DNA from: CAZSSM01 sp964609385
Lineage (GTDB): Bacteria > Planctomycetota > Planctomycetia > Isosphaerales > Isosphaeraceae
Direction of reading: 5' to 3'
Length of the DNA stretch: 38,298 nt
NCBI GenBank assembly: GCA_964609385.1
Contig: CAZSSM010000067.1
Location: 1 to 38,298 of the forward strand
The notes beneath the pieces are model-generated. The model was not told the origin of the DNA, did no database searches, and saw only the letters and a program-made list of their open reading frames with translations. The position numbers and the translations under genes were made by a program. Shown one piece after another: positions 7,768 to 16,451 of this stretch. Position 1 is the first letter of the stretch. The number at the start of each line of letters is the position of its first letter.

Positions 7768-8703
7768 TCACTTCCCTTCATCGTCGAGGAAGAGCCGGGT
7801 GCCGAGTTCCTTGAGTTCGGGGATCTGCTCGGACTGGGCCTGGTCGCTGAGCGGGTTGCCGGCCAGGTAGACCTTCCAGAAGAGGACGAACCGCTTCTGG
7901 CCTTCGTAGTCCTTGCGGCCCATCGCGACCAGCGGGGCGAGGTCCTCGATCCGGTTGTTCTGCAGGAAGAGGAACGAGAGCTGGTTCATCTCGGTCAGCG
8001 GGGACAGGTCGACGATCCGGTTGTCGCTCAGCTCGAGGTTGTTGAGCCGGGTCAGGCCGGCCAGGGGGGTCAGGTCGTCGATCCGGTTGCCGCCCACATA
8101 GAGCGACCAGAGCTTCTTGAGGTCGCGGACCGGCTCGAGCGTGGCGATGGCGTTGTCGGTCAAGTAGAGGCTGTTGAGGTTCGTCAGGCCCTTCAACGGC
8201 GCGATGTCGACGACCGCATTGTCACTCAGTTCGAGATATTGGAGCGCGGGGAGTGTCGCCAACGTGGCGACGTCCTGCACCCGATTCTGATGCAGATCCA
8301 ACGACTGGAGCTGCAGGAGGTCGCGGAGCGGGGTGATATCGGTGATCGTGTTCTCGGAGACATCCAGCTCGGCCAGGCTGAAGCAGTATTGGAGCCCCTC
8401 CAGGCTGGTGATCCCCTTGCCGCGCGCCTTGATCGTCGAGAGCGTGCGGACGTCCTCGGCCACGATCGGCTCGTCGTTGTAGCGCTTCTCGAACACGTAG
8501 CGCCGAACGGCCGCCTCAAGCGCCTTGTCCGGGAAGATCGGCTCGGCCTTCGTCTCCTCTTCCTGAGGCTCGGTCGACTCCGGTTGCTCCGGCTCTTGAC
8601 CATGGGCGATCGTCAACGGACCGAGCCCGAGACCCAGCACGATCCCGAGGGCGAGCACGAGCCAACGAGAGGGCAACGAAACGGTGGAGCAGGGGCGGAT
8701 CAT
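7768..8703 (-). CDS. Secreted leucine-rich-repeat protein (internalin-like LRRs)
   Basis: The 311-residue product starts with a signal peptide: basic start, hydrophobic core LVLALGIVLGLGLG and likely cleavage after AHG near residue 35. An acidic Glu/Pro linker follows. From about residue 85 to 265 there are roughly eight tandem 22-residue leucine-rich repeats of the LxxLxLxxNxIxDIxPL type, for example LAELDVSENTITDITPL and LNNLELSDNRIVDLSPL, as in internalin-type proteins. A C-terminal cap rich in charged residues ends in FLDDEGK. ATG 8703 has GGAGG eight to nine bases upstream. It is probably periplasmic or surface-located and mediates protein binding; the partner is unknown. Variants of this LRR type are common in planctomycetes. 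Confidence 0.88.
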   Translation of the reverse strand: MIRPCSTVSLPSRWLVLALGIVLGLGLGPLTIAHGQEPEQPESTEPQEEETKAEPIFPDKALEAAVRRYVFEKRYNDEPIVAEDVRTLSTIKARGKGITSLEGLQYCFSLAELDVSENTITDITPLRDLLQLQSLDLHQNRVQDVATLATLPALQYLELSDNAVVDIAPLKGLTNLNSLYLTDNAIATLEPVRDLKKLWSLYVGGNRIDDLTPLAGLTRLNNLELSDNRIVDLSPLTEMNQLSFLFLQNNRIEDLAPLVAMGRKDYEGQKRFVLFWKVYLAGNPLSDQAQSEQIPELKELGTRLFLDDEGK

Positions 8704-8807
8704 CGGTCGGTTCCTCCGGCATGAGCGCCGCGATCGGCGTTGGGCCTCGCGGACGCGGCGAATGGGTCAGGGTTGGTGGGTTGATCGGCAACAGGGCAGG
8801 GGGGTGA

Positions 8808-9842
8808 TCACGGACGCGGTGTTCGGACCGTTCGGGTCGACGGGCCATGATCGCGGTGTCGGGCGTGGCAGTCGAGGCAGGATCGCTTGAGGCGTCGCAT
8901 CTGAACGTCGATCCCGCGTCGAACCTCAGCGCTCCGTTCGGCGGGGGGGATCCGGTAGTGCGTCTCCAGCGCGATCGTCGAGGCGATGGCCGCGTCGAGC
9001 GGTTCGAGGAAGTCGTCGGGGTTGGGGTAGGCCGGGTCGGGGTTGCGTCTCAGCTCGACGAACCGCTCGCGGAGCATCAGGACTTCGTGGGGCGGGTCGA
9101 GGTCCGGTCGGTCCGGGGGCACCGTCCCGCCGGCCTCCTGGATCGCCTCCAGGTGGTCCCAGTGGTGTCCGACGGCCACCATCACCTCGACGATCCCGTC
9201 GGCCTCGACGGCCTCGGGCAGATCGTTCGGGGTGATCGCCCGAAGCGTATCGGGTGCGGGCGACTCGAACCGCGCGACGTCCCGGAACAGCCCACGGTAG
9301 CGGGTCGAGGTGCCGGCCTGCTTGAGCCAGGCGGCGGCCCGCTCGCGCGACCACCCCGAACGCTCGCAGGCCAGGACCGCCGCGGCGGCGGGTCCTCGAT
9401 GCTGGCCGTGATGGCAATGGATGTAGAACGGCCCCGGCTTGAGCTGAAGCGCCCGGACTAATCGGGCCAAGGCCTCGCGGTCGATGCCGTCGTAGCCGAT
9501 TGGGACGTGCACATAGCTCAGTCCCGCCCGATGCGCCGACTCCAAGGCCGGCCGGGCGCCATCGACGCTGACGACGGTCCGGACTCCCAAGCGCTTCAGG
9601 CTCTCGAAGCCAATTTCCGGCGCGGGCTGGCCACCGCTGTACAGCTCCTCGTCGATCCGGAACAGGTTCGGGAGGCCCGGTCGGATCAAGGACGTCGCGG
9701 GACCCTCAGACCGCTCGGTGATCCTCGACGACTCGGCCTTCGAGACCTCATCGGGCGGAGTCGACCTCGGGGGAGCATCTGGGGTGATCCCGAGGACCAG
9801 GATCATCAGGACGATCGTGAAGATGGGCGCTGGGAGTGCCAT
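8808..9842 (-). CDS. Dual-specificity/tyrosine phosphatase-like protein with C-terminal haem-c motif
   Basis: The 344-residue product has an N-terminal hydrophobic segment (IFTIVLMILVLGI, residues 8-20), a signal peptide or anchor. Residues about 60-190 form a phosphatase-like domain: LFRIDEELYSGGQPAPE, VRTVVSVDG, and the P-loop HCHHGQHRG with Cys143 and Arg149 in CX5R spacing; Asp118 or Asp121 is a candidate general acid. Residues about 215-330 look like a helical domain ending in SCLDCHARH, a CXXCH haem-attachment motif (Cys322, Cys325, His326) placed near the C-terminus as in class II c'-type cytochromes. ATG 9842 was chosen because it starts the hydrophobic segment; the frame extends to 10298 but that part overlaps the divergent gene. 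Export would suit covalent haem attachment. Confidence 0.8.
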   Translation of the reverse strand: MALPAPIFTIVLMILVLGITPDAPPRSTPPDEVSKAESSRITERSEGPATSLIRPGLPNLFRIDEELYSGGQPAPEIGFESLKRLGVRTVVSVDGARPALESAHRAGLSYVHVPIGYDGIDREALARLVRALQLKPGPFYIHCHHGQHRGPAAAAVLACERSGWSRERAAAWLKQAGTSTRYRGLFRDVARFESPAPDTLRAITPNDLPEAVEADGIVEVMVAVGHHWDHLEAIQEAGGTVPPDRPDLDPPHEVLMLRERFVELRRNPDPAYPNPDDFLEPLDAAIASTIALETHYRIPPAERSAEVRRGIDVQMRRLKRSCLDCHARHRDHGPSTRTVRTPRP

Positions 9843-10053
9843 CGGTCTGGGCCGGCGTCCAAGCGGGGCGTTGGGGACCTCGCGCGACTCAACGAGGGCG
9901 CGTCCGACACCCGTCGATGGTAACCGAGCCCCGCCCGTCGAGCAAACCAGGGTCGACCCAACGCGCTGGCCGTGCCAGCCGGACTGGGATCGGGCTCGGC
10001 AATCGGGTAGAATCGATGAGCGTCCGCATCTGTTCGAGTTCGAGGGGAATGCA

Positions 10054-11205
10054 GTGGCTCCGATCCGGTTGAACCGACGAAAATTCATGGGCGTCTCGGC
10101 GGCGGCCAGTTGGGCGGTCTTCGCCAATCCCAGCGCCGGCGAGGTGCCTCCAATCGAGGAGCCGGTCCGCGTCGGGCTGGTCGGTCTCGGGACGCGCGGC
10201 ACGTCGCTGATCCGGACCCTCTGCGAGTGCCCCGAAGCCCGGTTGGTCGCCGTGGCCGACCCCGAGCCGAAGCATCGGCGACGGGCCTCGGGGATCACTC
10301 AGAAGGCGACCAATCAAGCCCCCGAGGAGTTCGAGACGCTCGAGGCGCTGCTCGGTTCCGAGAAGGTCGAGGCTGTCCTGATTGCCGCGCCCAATGACCT
10401 CCACGCCGCGATGGCCGCGTTCGCCCTGGAGTCGGGCAGGCCGGTGCTGGTCGAGAAGCCGCTCGGGCTGACCCTGGACGAGTGCGATCAGATCGCCGCG
10501 ATGGCCGAGTCGACGGGCCTCCCGGTGCACGTCGGGTTCCAGCGGGCGAGCAATCCGCGCGTCCTGGCCTGCTGGGACCGGATCGCCGAGGGCGGGCTGG
10601 GACGGCCGATCGAAGGCCGCGCCTCGTGGATCTCCAGCAACGGTCCGCTCGACGGTCAAGGGGGTTGGCTCGCCAGCGCGGAGCGGTCGGGAGACTGGAT
10701 GATCGAACAAGGCGTGCACATCTGGCAGATCTACAACCGTTTGCTCGGCGGACCGCCGGAGTCGGTCACCGGGTATGGTTGCCGCGACCTCTTCGCCGAT
10801 TCCCAGCCCGACCGCGACGTCCACGACCTCTACAGCGCCCAACTGCTCTGGCCCTGCGGGTTCGGTCTCTCGGTCCGCCAGAGCTGGGTCGATCCGCCCA
10901 GCAGCCGCTACACCGGGGTCAGCATGCAGGTGATCGGCCGCGACGCCGCGCTCGACTTCCAGACCGGCCTGCTCGTGCCCAACGACCGTCGGCGCGACCA
11001 GGAGGAACTCCACCCCGGCCCGCAGCCCGACACCAAACAGATGCTGCTGGCCTTCCTCCACACCGTCCGACACTCCGACGCGGTCAACCCCCCGGTCTCG
11101 CTCGCTGAGGCCCGCGACGCGACCCTCACCGGCCTGATGGTCCGCGAGGCCGTCCAAAGCCGAGGTGTCGTTATGCGCTCAACCATCGAGCATGTGTCGA
11201 CGTGA
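10054..11205 (+). CDS. Gfo/Idh/MocA-family oxidoreductase with Tat-type leader
   Basis: The 383-residue product begins with a twin-arginine-like leader (NRRKFMGVSAAASWAVFA), a layout widespread in planctomycete members of this family. The NAD(P)-binding Rossmann domain follows (VRVGLVGLGTRG, residues 38-49; VAVADPEPKH), then the family's EKPLG motif (134-138) with the conserved Lys. The C-terminal alpha/beta substrate domain contains GDWMIEQGVHIWQIYNRLLG, with the His at the usual catalytic position. It probably oxidises or epimerises a sugar or sugar derivative. GTG 10054 is preferred over upstream starts because GAGGGG lies six bases ahead and because it places the twin arginines near the N-terminus. 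It is divergent from the phosphatase gene, with 211 bases between. Confidence 0.88.
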   Translation: MAPIRLNRRKFMGVSAAASWAVFANPSAGEVPPIEEPVRVGLVGLGTRGTSLIRTLCECPEARLVAVADPEPKHRRRASGITQKATNQAPEEFETLEALLGSEKVEAVLIAAPNDLHAAMAAFALESGRPVLVEKPLGLTLDECDQIAAMAESTGLPVHVGFQRASNPRVLACWDRIAEGGLGRPIEGRASWISSNGPLDGQGGWLASAERSGDWMIEQGVHIWQIYNRLLGGPPESVTGYGCRDLFADSQPDRDVHDLYSAQLLWPCGFGLSVRQSWVDPPSSRYTGVSMQVIGRDAALDFQTGLLVPNDRRRDQEELHPGPQPDTKQMLLAFLHTVRHSDAVNPPVSLAEARDATLTGLMVREAVQSRGVVMRSTIEHVST

Positions 11206-11277
11206 ATGGGTTTTACGAATAAGCCGAACCGGGCATTGGTCGCAAAGTTCGTGTTTACATTTCGAGGGTGATTCCAA

Positions 11278-11718
11278 ATGAAACGATGGCTCATCCGGCT
11301 GCCCATCGTCGTCTTGATCGCAGCCGTCATGGGATGGCTGGGACTCTACTTGCTGTTTCTCGGGGGACCCTGGTTCCCCACCCTCGATGAGTTCTGGACG
11401 CACTATGTCCTCGTGGCCTCGATCGCCCTCTGGGTCGTCCTGAGTGCGGTGATCGGTCGGCGAAGCCTCGAGACGTGGGCGGCGTGGGGCTTGGCCTCCC
11501 CACTGCTCGGTTGCCTGCTGGTTGCTCCTCCCGCCTCCTTCGCATTGATCATCGTCAAAGGCTACATCGCCTTCCCGATCGGGCTCGTGACAGGCGTCCT
11601 GATGTGGGCGGTGTTCCGGGACGTCGGCTCGCTCGGAGTGCGCGATGATGGTATCGCCAGGACGAAATCGGCAAACGATGGCGGAAATTCAGGTTCGGCC
11701 ATCCTCGCAGATATTTGA
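11278..11718 (+). CDS. Small integral membrane protein, unknown function
   Basis: This 146-residue product has about four hydrophobic segments: residues 8-31, 45-60, 70-90 and 94-112. These include PIVVLIAAVMGWLGLYLLF and FPIGLVTGVLMWAVF. A polar C-terminal tail of about 30 residues follows. GAGG nine bases before ATG 11278 supports the start. It lies 72 bases after the oxidoreductase gene on the same strand, so read-through transcription is possible. I do not recognise a family. Confidence 0.65.
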   Translation: MKRWLIRLPIVVLIAAVMGWLGLYLLFLGGPWFPTLDEFWTHYVLVASIALWVVLSAVIGRRSLETWAAWGLASPLLGCLLVAPPASFALIIVKGYIAFPIGLVTGVLMWAVFRDVGSLGVRDDGIARTKSANDGGNSGSAILADI

Positions 11719-11753
11719 ATGTGTGCGTTCTTTTGTTGGATCAGATGCAATTT

Positions 11754-12083
11754 CTATTGTTGGTTGTGACGAGGTTGGACCGAACGTCGATACTTGACCA
11801 TGTTGCCGTCTGTGAGAACCCTCTGAGTGCGTTCTTGAAGGGTATGGAGCCGTTGTTCTCTTAGCTCGGGCATCGGGGTGGGGATCGGCCAGACCCGGGC
11901 GATCCGATCGTTGCAGGCGGTGGCGAGTCGTGACCCGTCGGGGCTGAAGTCGAGACCCGAGACTCCCTTGTCTTGGTGGAACGGCTCTCCGACGGGGACA
12001 CCGGTCGTCGCGTCCCAGAGCCGGACGAAACCGTCTTGGGAGACCGTCGCGATCATCGACGCTTCGGGGCCTCGGTGATCCAA
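11754..12083 (-). pseudogene. WD40-repeat protein fragment (C-terminal end)
   Basis: This frame encodes about one and a half WD40 blades: MIATVSQDGFVRLWDATTG then VSGLDFSPDGSRLATACND and RIARVWPIP, followed by a non-repetitive tail. Complete WD40 propellers need six to eight blades, and planctomycete WD40 proteins are usually hundreds of residues long. A TAA stop lies directly upstream in frame, the only nearby start is a TTG, and neither other frame upstream shows WD40 sequence. It is most likely the leftover 3' end of a deleted WD40 gene. It lies just downstream of the large LRR gene on the same strand. Confidence 0.65.
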
Positions 12084-12232
12084 AGCTTAGCGGGGGCATT
12101 CGTCCTGGACACCACGCGGAACGCTTGCGTCGATGACTCCCGACGCGACCTCGGTCCGCAACCACGATCGCCGGCATCCCGGTTTGGGCCGGCCTTGATG
12201 CCCGGACGAGGCCGATCTCGAACGATGTCGAT

Positions 12233-14215
12233 TCAACTTGCCTGGATCTCCAGTTTGCGACGAGGATACTTGCGCTTGAGATGATCTCGCCCGATCGCGA
12301 CCAGATCCTTCGCGATCCTCAAGCCCCGCAACGCGTTGAGGTTCGGCGAGTCGATCAAGGCGATCAGCGCGTCCTCGCCGATCGGATGATCCCCGAGGTC
12401 GAGGTGCTGCAAGGCACCGAGATGGGGCGAGTCGGCTAGCGCGTGCGCGGAGTCCGGTCCGATCACCCCGAAACCGCCCAGGATCCCGGAGTCGGGACGG
12501 AAGTCTCGGAGGTTGAGCCGGCGGAGCCCACCCAGGTGCTCCGCAACGGCCAGCGCGGAGGCCCCCTCGTCGTTGATCCGGCAGTAGCTCAGGTCCAACT
12601 CGGTGAGATGTCTCAGGTGGCCGGCCTGCGCGAGGGCGTGGGCGCCCGAATCGCCGATCGGGTTATTGCTGAGATCCAACGTGATCAATTCCGAGAGATG
12701 TTCTGCCTTGGCCAACGCGATCGCCCCACCCGGACCGATGTTCCGCCAGCCGGTGAGGAAGAGGTGTTTCAAGCCCGTGACGTGTGTTGCTTTTGCGAGC
12801 CTGATCGCCGCCTCCTCGCTCGGATTCTTCAGGATGAGGGTTTCCAAGCTCTCGGTGAGCCGGGCCAGCAGCGCGTCGGGGGGCGTCGAGGGGCCGAGTC
12901 CCGCCCGAGAGAGGTCGAGGTACCTCACGGTCGGCCAGAAGGTCGCGGGGACCAACACCTCCAGATCGAACGTCAGGCTGGCCAGCCTCAGGTCGATCAA
13001 CTGGGGGGCCGACAGGTCGGCCAGATCCGCATCATCCTCGAATTGCGCGAAGGTCAGGTCGAGATGGGTGAGATGGGGATACTCGGTCTCGCGGAAGAGG
13101 GTCCGACCGACCTCGCGATCGATCCAGGTCTCGCCCAGGCTGATCCGGACCCGTTTCGAGGTCCGCTTCGGACCGGGCTGACATCGACGGCGATCGTGCT
13201 CCGTCAACTCCTCGGACTCGTCGTCCTCCTCCCCTCCGTGGGCATCGGGATCGCTGGCGAACAGATGGGTCACGCCGGCTAGAGGATCCGAGGTCAATAG
13301 CTCCAGGAGTCCGGCCTGACCGATCGGGTTCTCGGACAGGTCGAGGTGGGTGAGTCCGGCCAGCCTCGAGCAAGCGGCCAGGCTCCGAGCGCCCTCCGAA
13401 CCGATCCGATTGAGCCGATCGTCCTCGCCGGCCCGCAGGTCCAACCAGGACAAGGCCGACAGACGAATCGCCTCGGCGCAGCCGACGATCTGCTCGTCGG
13501 TCAGGCCGCAGCCTCGGAGCCGGAGGGCGTTCAGGTTCGCGAGCCGAGGCGAGCCGACGATCGCCCGGACCCCCTCAGTGCCCAGGACGTTGCCCGAAAG
13601 GTCGAGGCGAGCGACCGTCTCCAGGATCGTCGAGGCGGCCAAGGCCTTCGCGCCGGACGGACCGATCTGGTTGTTGGAGAGGTCCAGGTCGACGAGTCGC
13701 CGCAAGTGCTCCGACTCGGAGATCGCCTTAAGCCCTGCATTGGCCACCCGGCGGTCGTTCAGGTGGAGGTGGGTCACCTGACCCAATGCTCGGCATGCCC
13801 CGATGGCCCGACCCAACGACGCGCCCCGACCGATGAGCGCGATCGTCACGATGCCCTGGTCGATCTCTAGCAGCTCGGCGACCTCCGGGGGCATTTCGCT
13901 TAATGCGGCGGTGCTCAATTGCAAACCAATCAGGGGGCGGGGACCCGGTTTGACCAGCCGTCTGATGTCATCGTCTTCCGGATCCTCCGCGAAGATCCGG
14001 ACCAACGACTTGCCGATCCGCCGCTCGACCAAGGCCGACAGAACCGCGTGGGAGAAGATCTCCCCGGCTTCGAAGAGTCGGTCGGCGGCCACCCGGACCC
14101 ACTCTGATGCCGGATCGCCCCGGCGACCCTGCTTCGATCGGCCGCCCGGCAGGTCCCCCACCATCTCGGCCAATTTCTCCCGGAACCCCTCGTCGATCGT
14201 GAGCTTGTCGGACAC
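12233..14215 (-). CDS. Large cytoplasmic leucine-rich-repeat protein (ribonuclease-inhibitor-type LRRs)
   Basis: The 660-residue product has no signal peptide. An N-terminal helical region of about 150 residues precedes at least a dozen LRRs of the RNase-inhibitor type, about 24-28 residues each, with the pattern LxxLxxLDLSxNxIGxxGAxALAxA. Examples are LRRLVDLDLSNNQIGPSGAK and LSELITLDLSNNPIGDSGAH. A mid-protein acidic insert (HGGEEDDESEELTEHDRRR) breaks the array into two blocks. The start is GTG 14215 with AAGGA nine bases upstream. Such proteins are abundant in planctomycetes and are thought to be protein-binding scaffolds; no partner can be named. Confidence 0.85.
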   Translation of the reverse strand: MSDKLTIDEGFREKLAEMVGDLPGGRSKQGRRGDPASEWVRVAADRLFEAGEIFSHAVLSALVERRIGKSLVRIFAEDPEDDDIRRLVKPGPRPLIGLQLSTAALSEMPPEVAELLEIDQGIVTIALIGRGASLGRAIGACRALGQVTHLHLNDRRVANAGLKAISESEHLRRLVDLDLSNNQIGPSGAKALAASTILETVARLDLSGNVLGTEGVRAIVGSPRLANLNALRLRGCGLTDEQIVGCAEAIRLSALSWLDLRAGEDDRLNRIGSEGARSLAACSRLAGLTHLDLSENPIGQAGLLELLTSDPLAGVTHLFASDPDAHGGEEDDESEELTEHDRRRCQPGPKRTSKRVRISLGETWIDREVGRTLFRETEYPHLTHLDLTFAQFEDDADLADLSAPQLIDLRLASLTFDLEVLVPATFWPTVRYLDLSRAGLGPSTPPDALLARLTESLETLILKNPSEEAAIRLAKATHVTGLKHLFLTGWRNIGPGGAIALAKAEHLSELITLDLSNNPIGDSGAHALAQAGHLRHLTELDLSYCRINDEGASALAVAEHLGGLRRLNLRDFRPDSGILGGFGVIGPDSAHALADSPHLGALQHLDLGDHPIGEDALIALIDSPNLNALRGLRIAKDLVAIGRDHLKRKYPRRKLEIQAS

Positions 14216-14260
14216 CGGTTCTGTTCCTTATCGCCGATTACCCATCGATGTGGCGATCGA

Positions 14261-14719
14261 TCAGTCGCCCGTCTGACCGGGCAAATCGGATTCCACTTCA
14301 GGGACCTTGCCCTGCAAATCGGACGTGCGGGCGTCCCTGGGGGTCTCGGCTCGCTTCAGGCCGAAGGCCAGGGCGAAGATCCGCGGATCCCGGAGGCCGA
14401 GCGCGACCCAGACCAGGACGCCGATGATCACGGGCATGAAGAACGGGTCGCCGACGCGGATGTGGGCGCACGTTGCACCGCCGAGGTACCCGGTCAAGGC
14501 GATGGCCCCGACGAACGCCGTCTGCGGAATCAGGAAGAGGCCCGTGATCGAGACCTCGGCGATCCCGATCTTGACCATCAGATCGTTGTCGAATCCGAGG
14601 GAGCCGAACTGTTCTTCCTTGCCCTCCCATTCCGAGAACTTGGAGCCGGCGCTGGCGATGACCAACAACGCGGCCAAAAGCGCGCTGAGCACCCATCCGG
14701 CGATTTTGGACTTGTTCAT
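14261..14719 (-). CDS. DoxX-like family membrane protein
   Basis: The 152-residue product has four hydrophobic helices: residues 8-24, 55-75, 76-92 and 93-109. The third carries the DoxX-like signature LTGYLGGATCAHIRVGDPFF, and the fourth reads PVIIGVLVWVALGLRDPR, as in DoxX-like small membrane proteins. Members are of mostly unknown function and sometimes linked to respiration or redox stress. ATG 14719 has AAGGA nine bases upstream. A soluble C-terminal tail of about 35 residues ends in LPGQTGD. It is 45 bases upstream of the LRR gene on the same strand, so the two may share a transcript. Confidence 0.75.
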   Translation of the reverse strand: MNKSKIAGWVLSALLAALLVIASAGSKFSEWEGKEEQFGSLGFDNDLMVKIGIAEVSITGLFLIPQTAFVGAIALTGYLGGATCAHIRVGDPFFMPVIIGVLVWVALGLRDPRIFALAFGLKRAETPRDARTSDLQGKVPEVESDLPGQTGD

Positions 14720-14930
14720 GATTCTAAGTCCTTAAAAGTTGAAGTCCGTCCCATGATGGCTGAACCAACCAGAGGCGGCTTGCCGACACGAGGAGAATCG
14801 TGCCGGACCGTCCGCCGGTCCGGCTCCTCGGCGCGAGGCACAACGCCTATCTGGATCATGTCATGGACCGGGCAAGGATCGGCGACCGACCCGCGACGGG
14901 TATCCTACCACAGCGTCTGAAAACGGGTTG

Positions 14931-15305
14931 TTACCTGATATAGGTCCCCTTGGTCCGACAGTCGGTCCGGAGGCCGAGGCAGCCCCAAGGGCCGATCTCA
15001 TGAGTCGACGTGTAGGGAAACCACACGTGCTGGTGATTGGGGTCGGTCGGAGCACCTTCGGGATAGGACCATTCGCGACGTTCCGAGAGCGTCCATGTGA
15101 ACAACAGCGTGGTCTCGACGTCCTTGAGACCTCGACAGATGTAGCAGGAGAGTTGGGTCTCGCGGCGCTGATAGCCGGCAACGATGAGTATACTGATGAC
15201 GACGGCGAGTCCGATCACGAAACGGAACACCAAAGCTCCGACACGTCGTTGGAACGGCTTCGGGGAATGTGCGTCGGATGTGTCGGGCAGGGGTGTCGTC
15301 GACAT
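14931..15305 (-). CDS. Small single-pass membrane protein, unknown function
   Basis: This 124-residue product has a proline-rich cytoplasmic start, one membrane helix (VFRFVIGLAVVISILIVAGY, residues about 26-45), and a roughly 75-residue extracytoplasmic domain. That domain has a CYIC pair (Cys54 and Cys57) and two more cysteines near the end (GCLG, DCRT). The cysteines could form disulfides or bind metal. It begins 41 bases after the end of fmt, on the same strand, so it could be the last gene of a def-fmt transcript. No family is recognised. Confidence 0.6.
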   Translation of the reverse strand: MSTTPLPDTSDAHSPKPFQRRVGALVFRFVIGLAVVISILIVAGYQRRETQLSCYICRGLKDVETTLLFTWTLSERREWSYPEGAPTDPNHQHVWFPYTSTHEIGPWGCLGLRTDCRTKGTYIR

Positions 15306-15346
15306 CGTTGGGCTCGGCTCATTGAGGTCGCGCGTGGGTCGAGCGA

Positions 15347-16411
15347 TCAGGACGAGACCAGACGGTCTCCGAGGCCGAGACGACGTCCGCGTTGAAATTC
15401 GGCGGCAGTCATCGGCTTCTTGCCGGGCGTCTGGATGGTGAGCACTTCGATGGCACCCTCACCACAGGCGACCAGCAGGCGTTCCTTGCCACCGTCGAGG
15501 ACCGCGCCCGGCTCGGTGGACGCAGGGGCTTGGCGGTCCACATTCGGATCATCATCATCGGTCGGTTCGAGTACTCGGGATTGATGGATGAGCACGCGGA
15601 GCGGCTTGTCGGGGTTGGACGCGTAGATGGCCTGGGTCGAGGCGATCGGCCATGGCCTCATGGCACGGATCTGGTTATGGACGGCCCGCGCGGGGCGATC
15701 CCAGCGGATCAGGCCGTGCTCCTTGCGGAGTTTGGGGGCCTTGGTGGCCTTGGAGGCGTCTTGCGTGATGATTTGGACGGTGCCAGCGGCGATCCGCTCG
15801 AGCGCCTCGACGATCAGCGGAGCGCCGATCTGGGCCAATCGTGCCTCGAGTTCCTCGGTGGTCTCGTCGGGATCGATGGGTGTGGAGGCGATGGCGATCA
15901 TGCCGCCGGCATCGACCTGGGCGTTCATCTGGATGACGGTGACGCCGGTCTCGGTCTCGCCGTTGAGGATGGCGCGGGCGACCGGGCTGGCCCCTCGATA
16001 GGCGGGCAGGATCGAGCCATGCAGGTTGATGCCGCCGAAGCGTGCGGTGGCCAGTAAGTCGGGGGCAAGGATCTGACCGTAGGCGGCGGTGACAAGGATG
16101 TCGGGCGCGAACTCGGCAATTCGCGCGATGGCCTCGGGTTCGTTGACGTCCTCGGGCTGGAGCACCGGCAGGCTGTGAGCCTCAGCGTCGAGTCGGATTG
16201 GGGCGGGGATGATCTCCTGCTTGCGCCCTTGGGGCCGATCGGGCTGGGTGACCAACGCGAGGATGTGGTGTCCGGTCTCGAGGAGCTTCTGGAAGGTGGG
16301 GCGGGCGAAGTCCTTGGTGCCGAACATGACTAATCGGAGCGCTGTTCCCGTCGAGGGGACGGCCTCGGACTCGGTTGATGGCTCGGACTCAGCGTCGGGC
16401 TCGGTCGGCAT
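15347..16411 (-). CDS. fmt: Methionyl-tRNA formyltransferase
   Basis: The 354-residue product transfers a formyl group from 10-formyl-tetrahydrofolate to initiator Met-tRNA. The N-terminal formyltransferase domain begins RLVMFGTKDFARPTF and contains the catalytic region GGINLHGSILPAYRGASPV with Asn129 and His131, followed by Asp167 in QVDAGGMI. The C-terminal tRNA-binding OB-like domain follows (LIRWDRPARAVHNQIRAMRP, later IEVLTIQTPGKKPM). ATG 16411 gives a 25-residue acidic N-terminal extension before the fold. An in-frame ATG within MFGTKDF would cut into the first strand, so it is unlikely. The acidic extension has low complexity and may be a planctomycete feature. The gene starts 40 bases after def, which removes the formyl group. 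Confidence 0.93.
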   Translation of the reverse strand: MPTEPDAESEPSTESEAVPSTGTALRLVMFGTKDFARPTFQKLLETGHHILALVTQPDRPQGRKQEIIPAPIRLDAEAHSLPVLQPEDVNEPEAIARIAEFAPDILVTAAYGQILAPDLLATARFGGINLHGSILPAYRGASPVARAILNGETETGVTVIQMNAQVDAGGMIAIASTPIDPDETTEELEARLAQIGAPLIVEALERIAAGTVQIITQDASKATKAPKLRKEHGLIRWDRPARAVHNQIRAMRPWPIASTQAIYASNPDKPLRVLIHQSRVLEPTDDDDPNVDRQAPASTEPGAVLDGGKERLLVACGEGAIEVLTIQTPGKKPMTAAEFQRGRRLGLGDRLVSS

Positions 16412-16451
16412 AGGGGACGGCTCCGGATCGTCCGCGGGTTCGCTCTCGGTC

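Noticed and set aside
9843..10298. N-terminal extension of the phosphatase frame
   Set aside because: It overlaps the divergent oxidoreductase start and reads as low-complexity sequence; the hydrophobic leader begins at ATG 9842.
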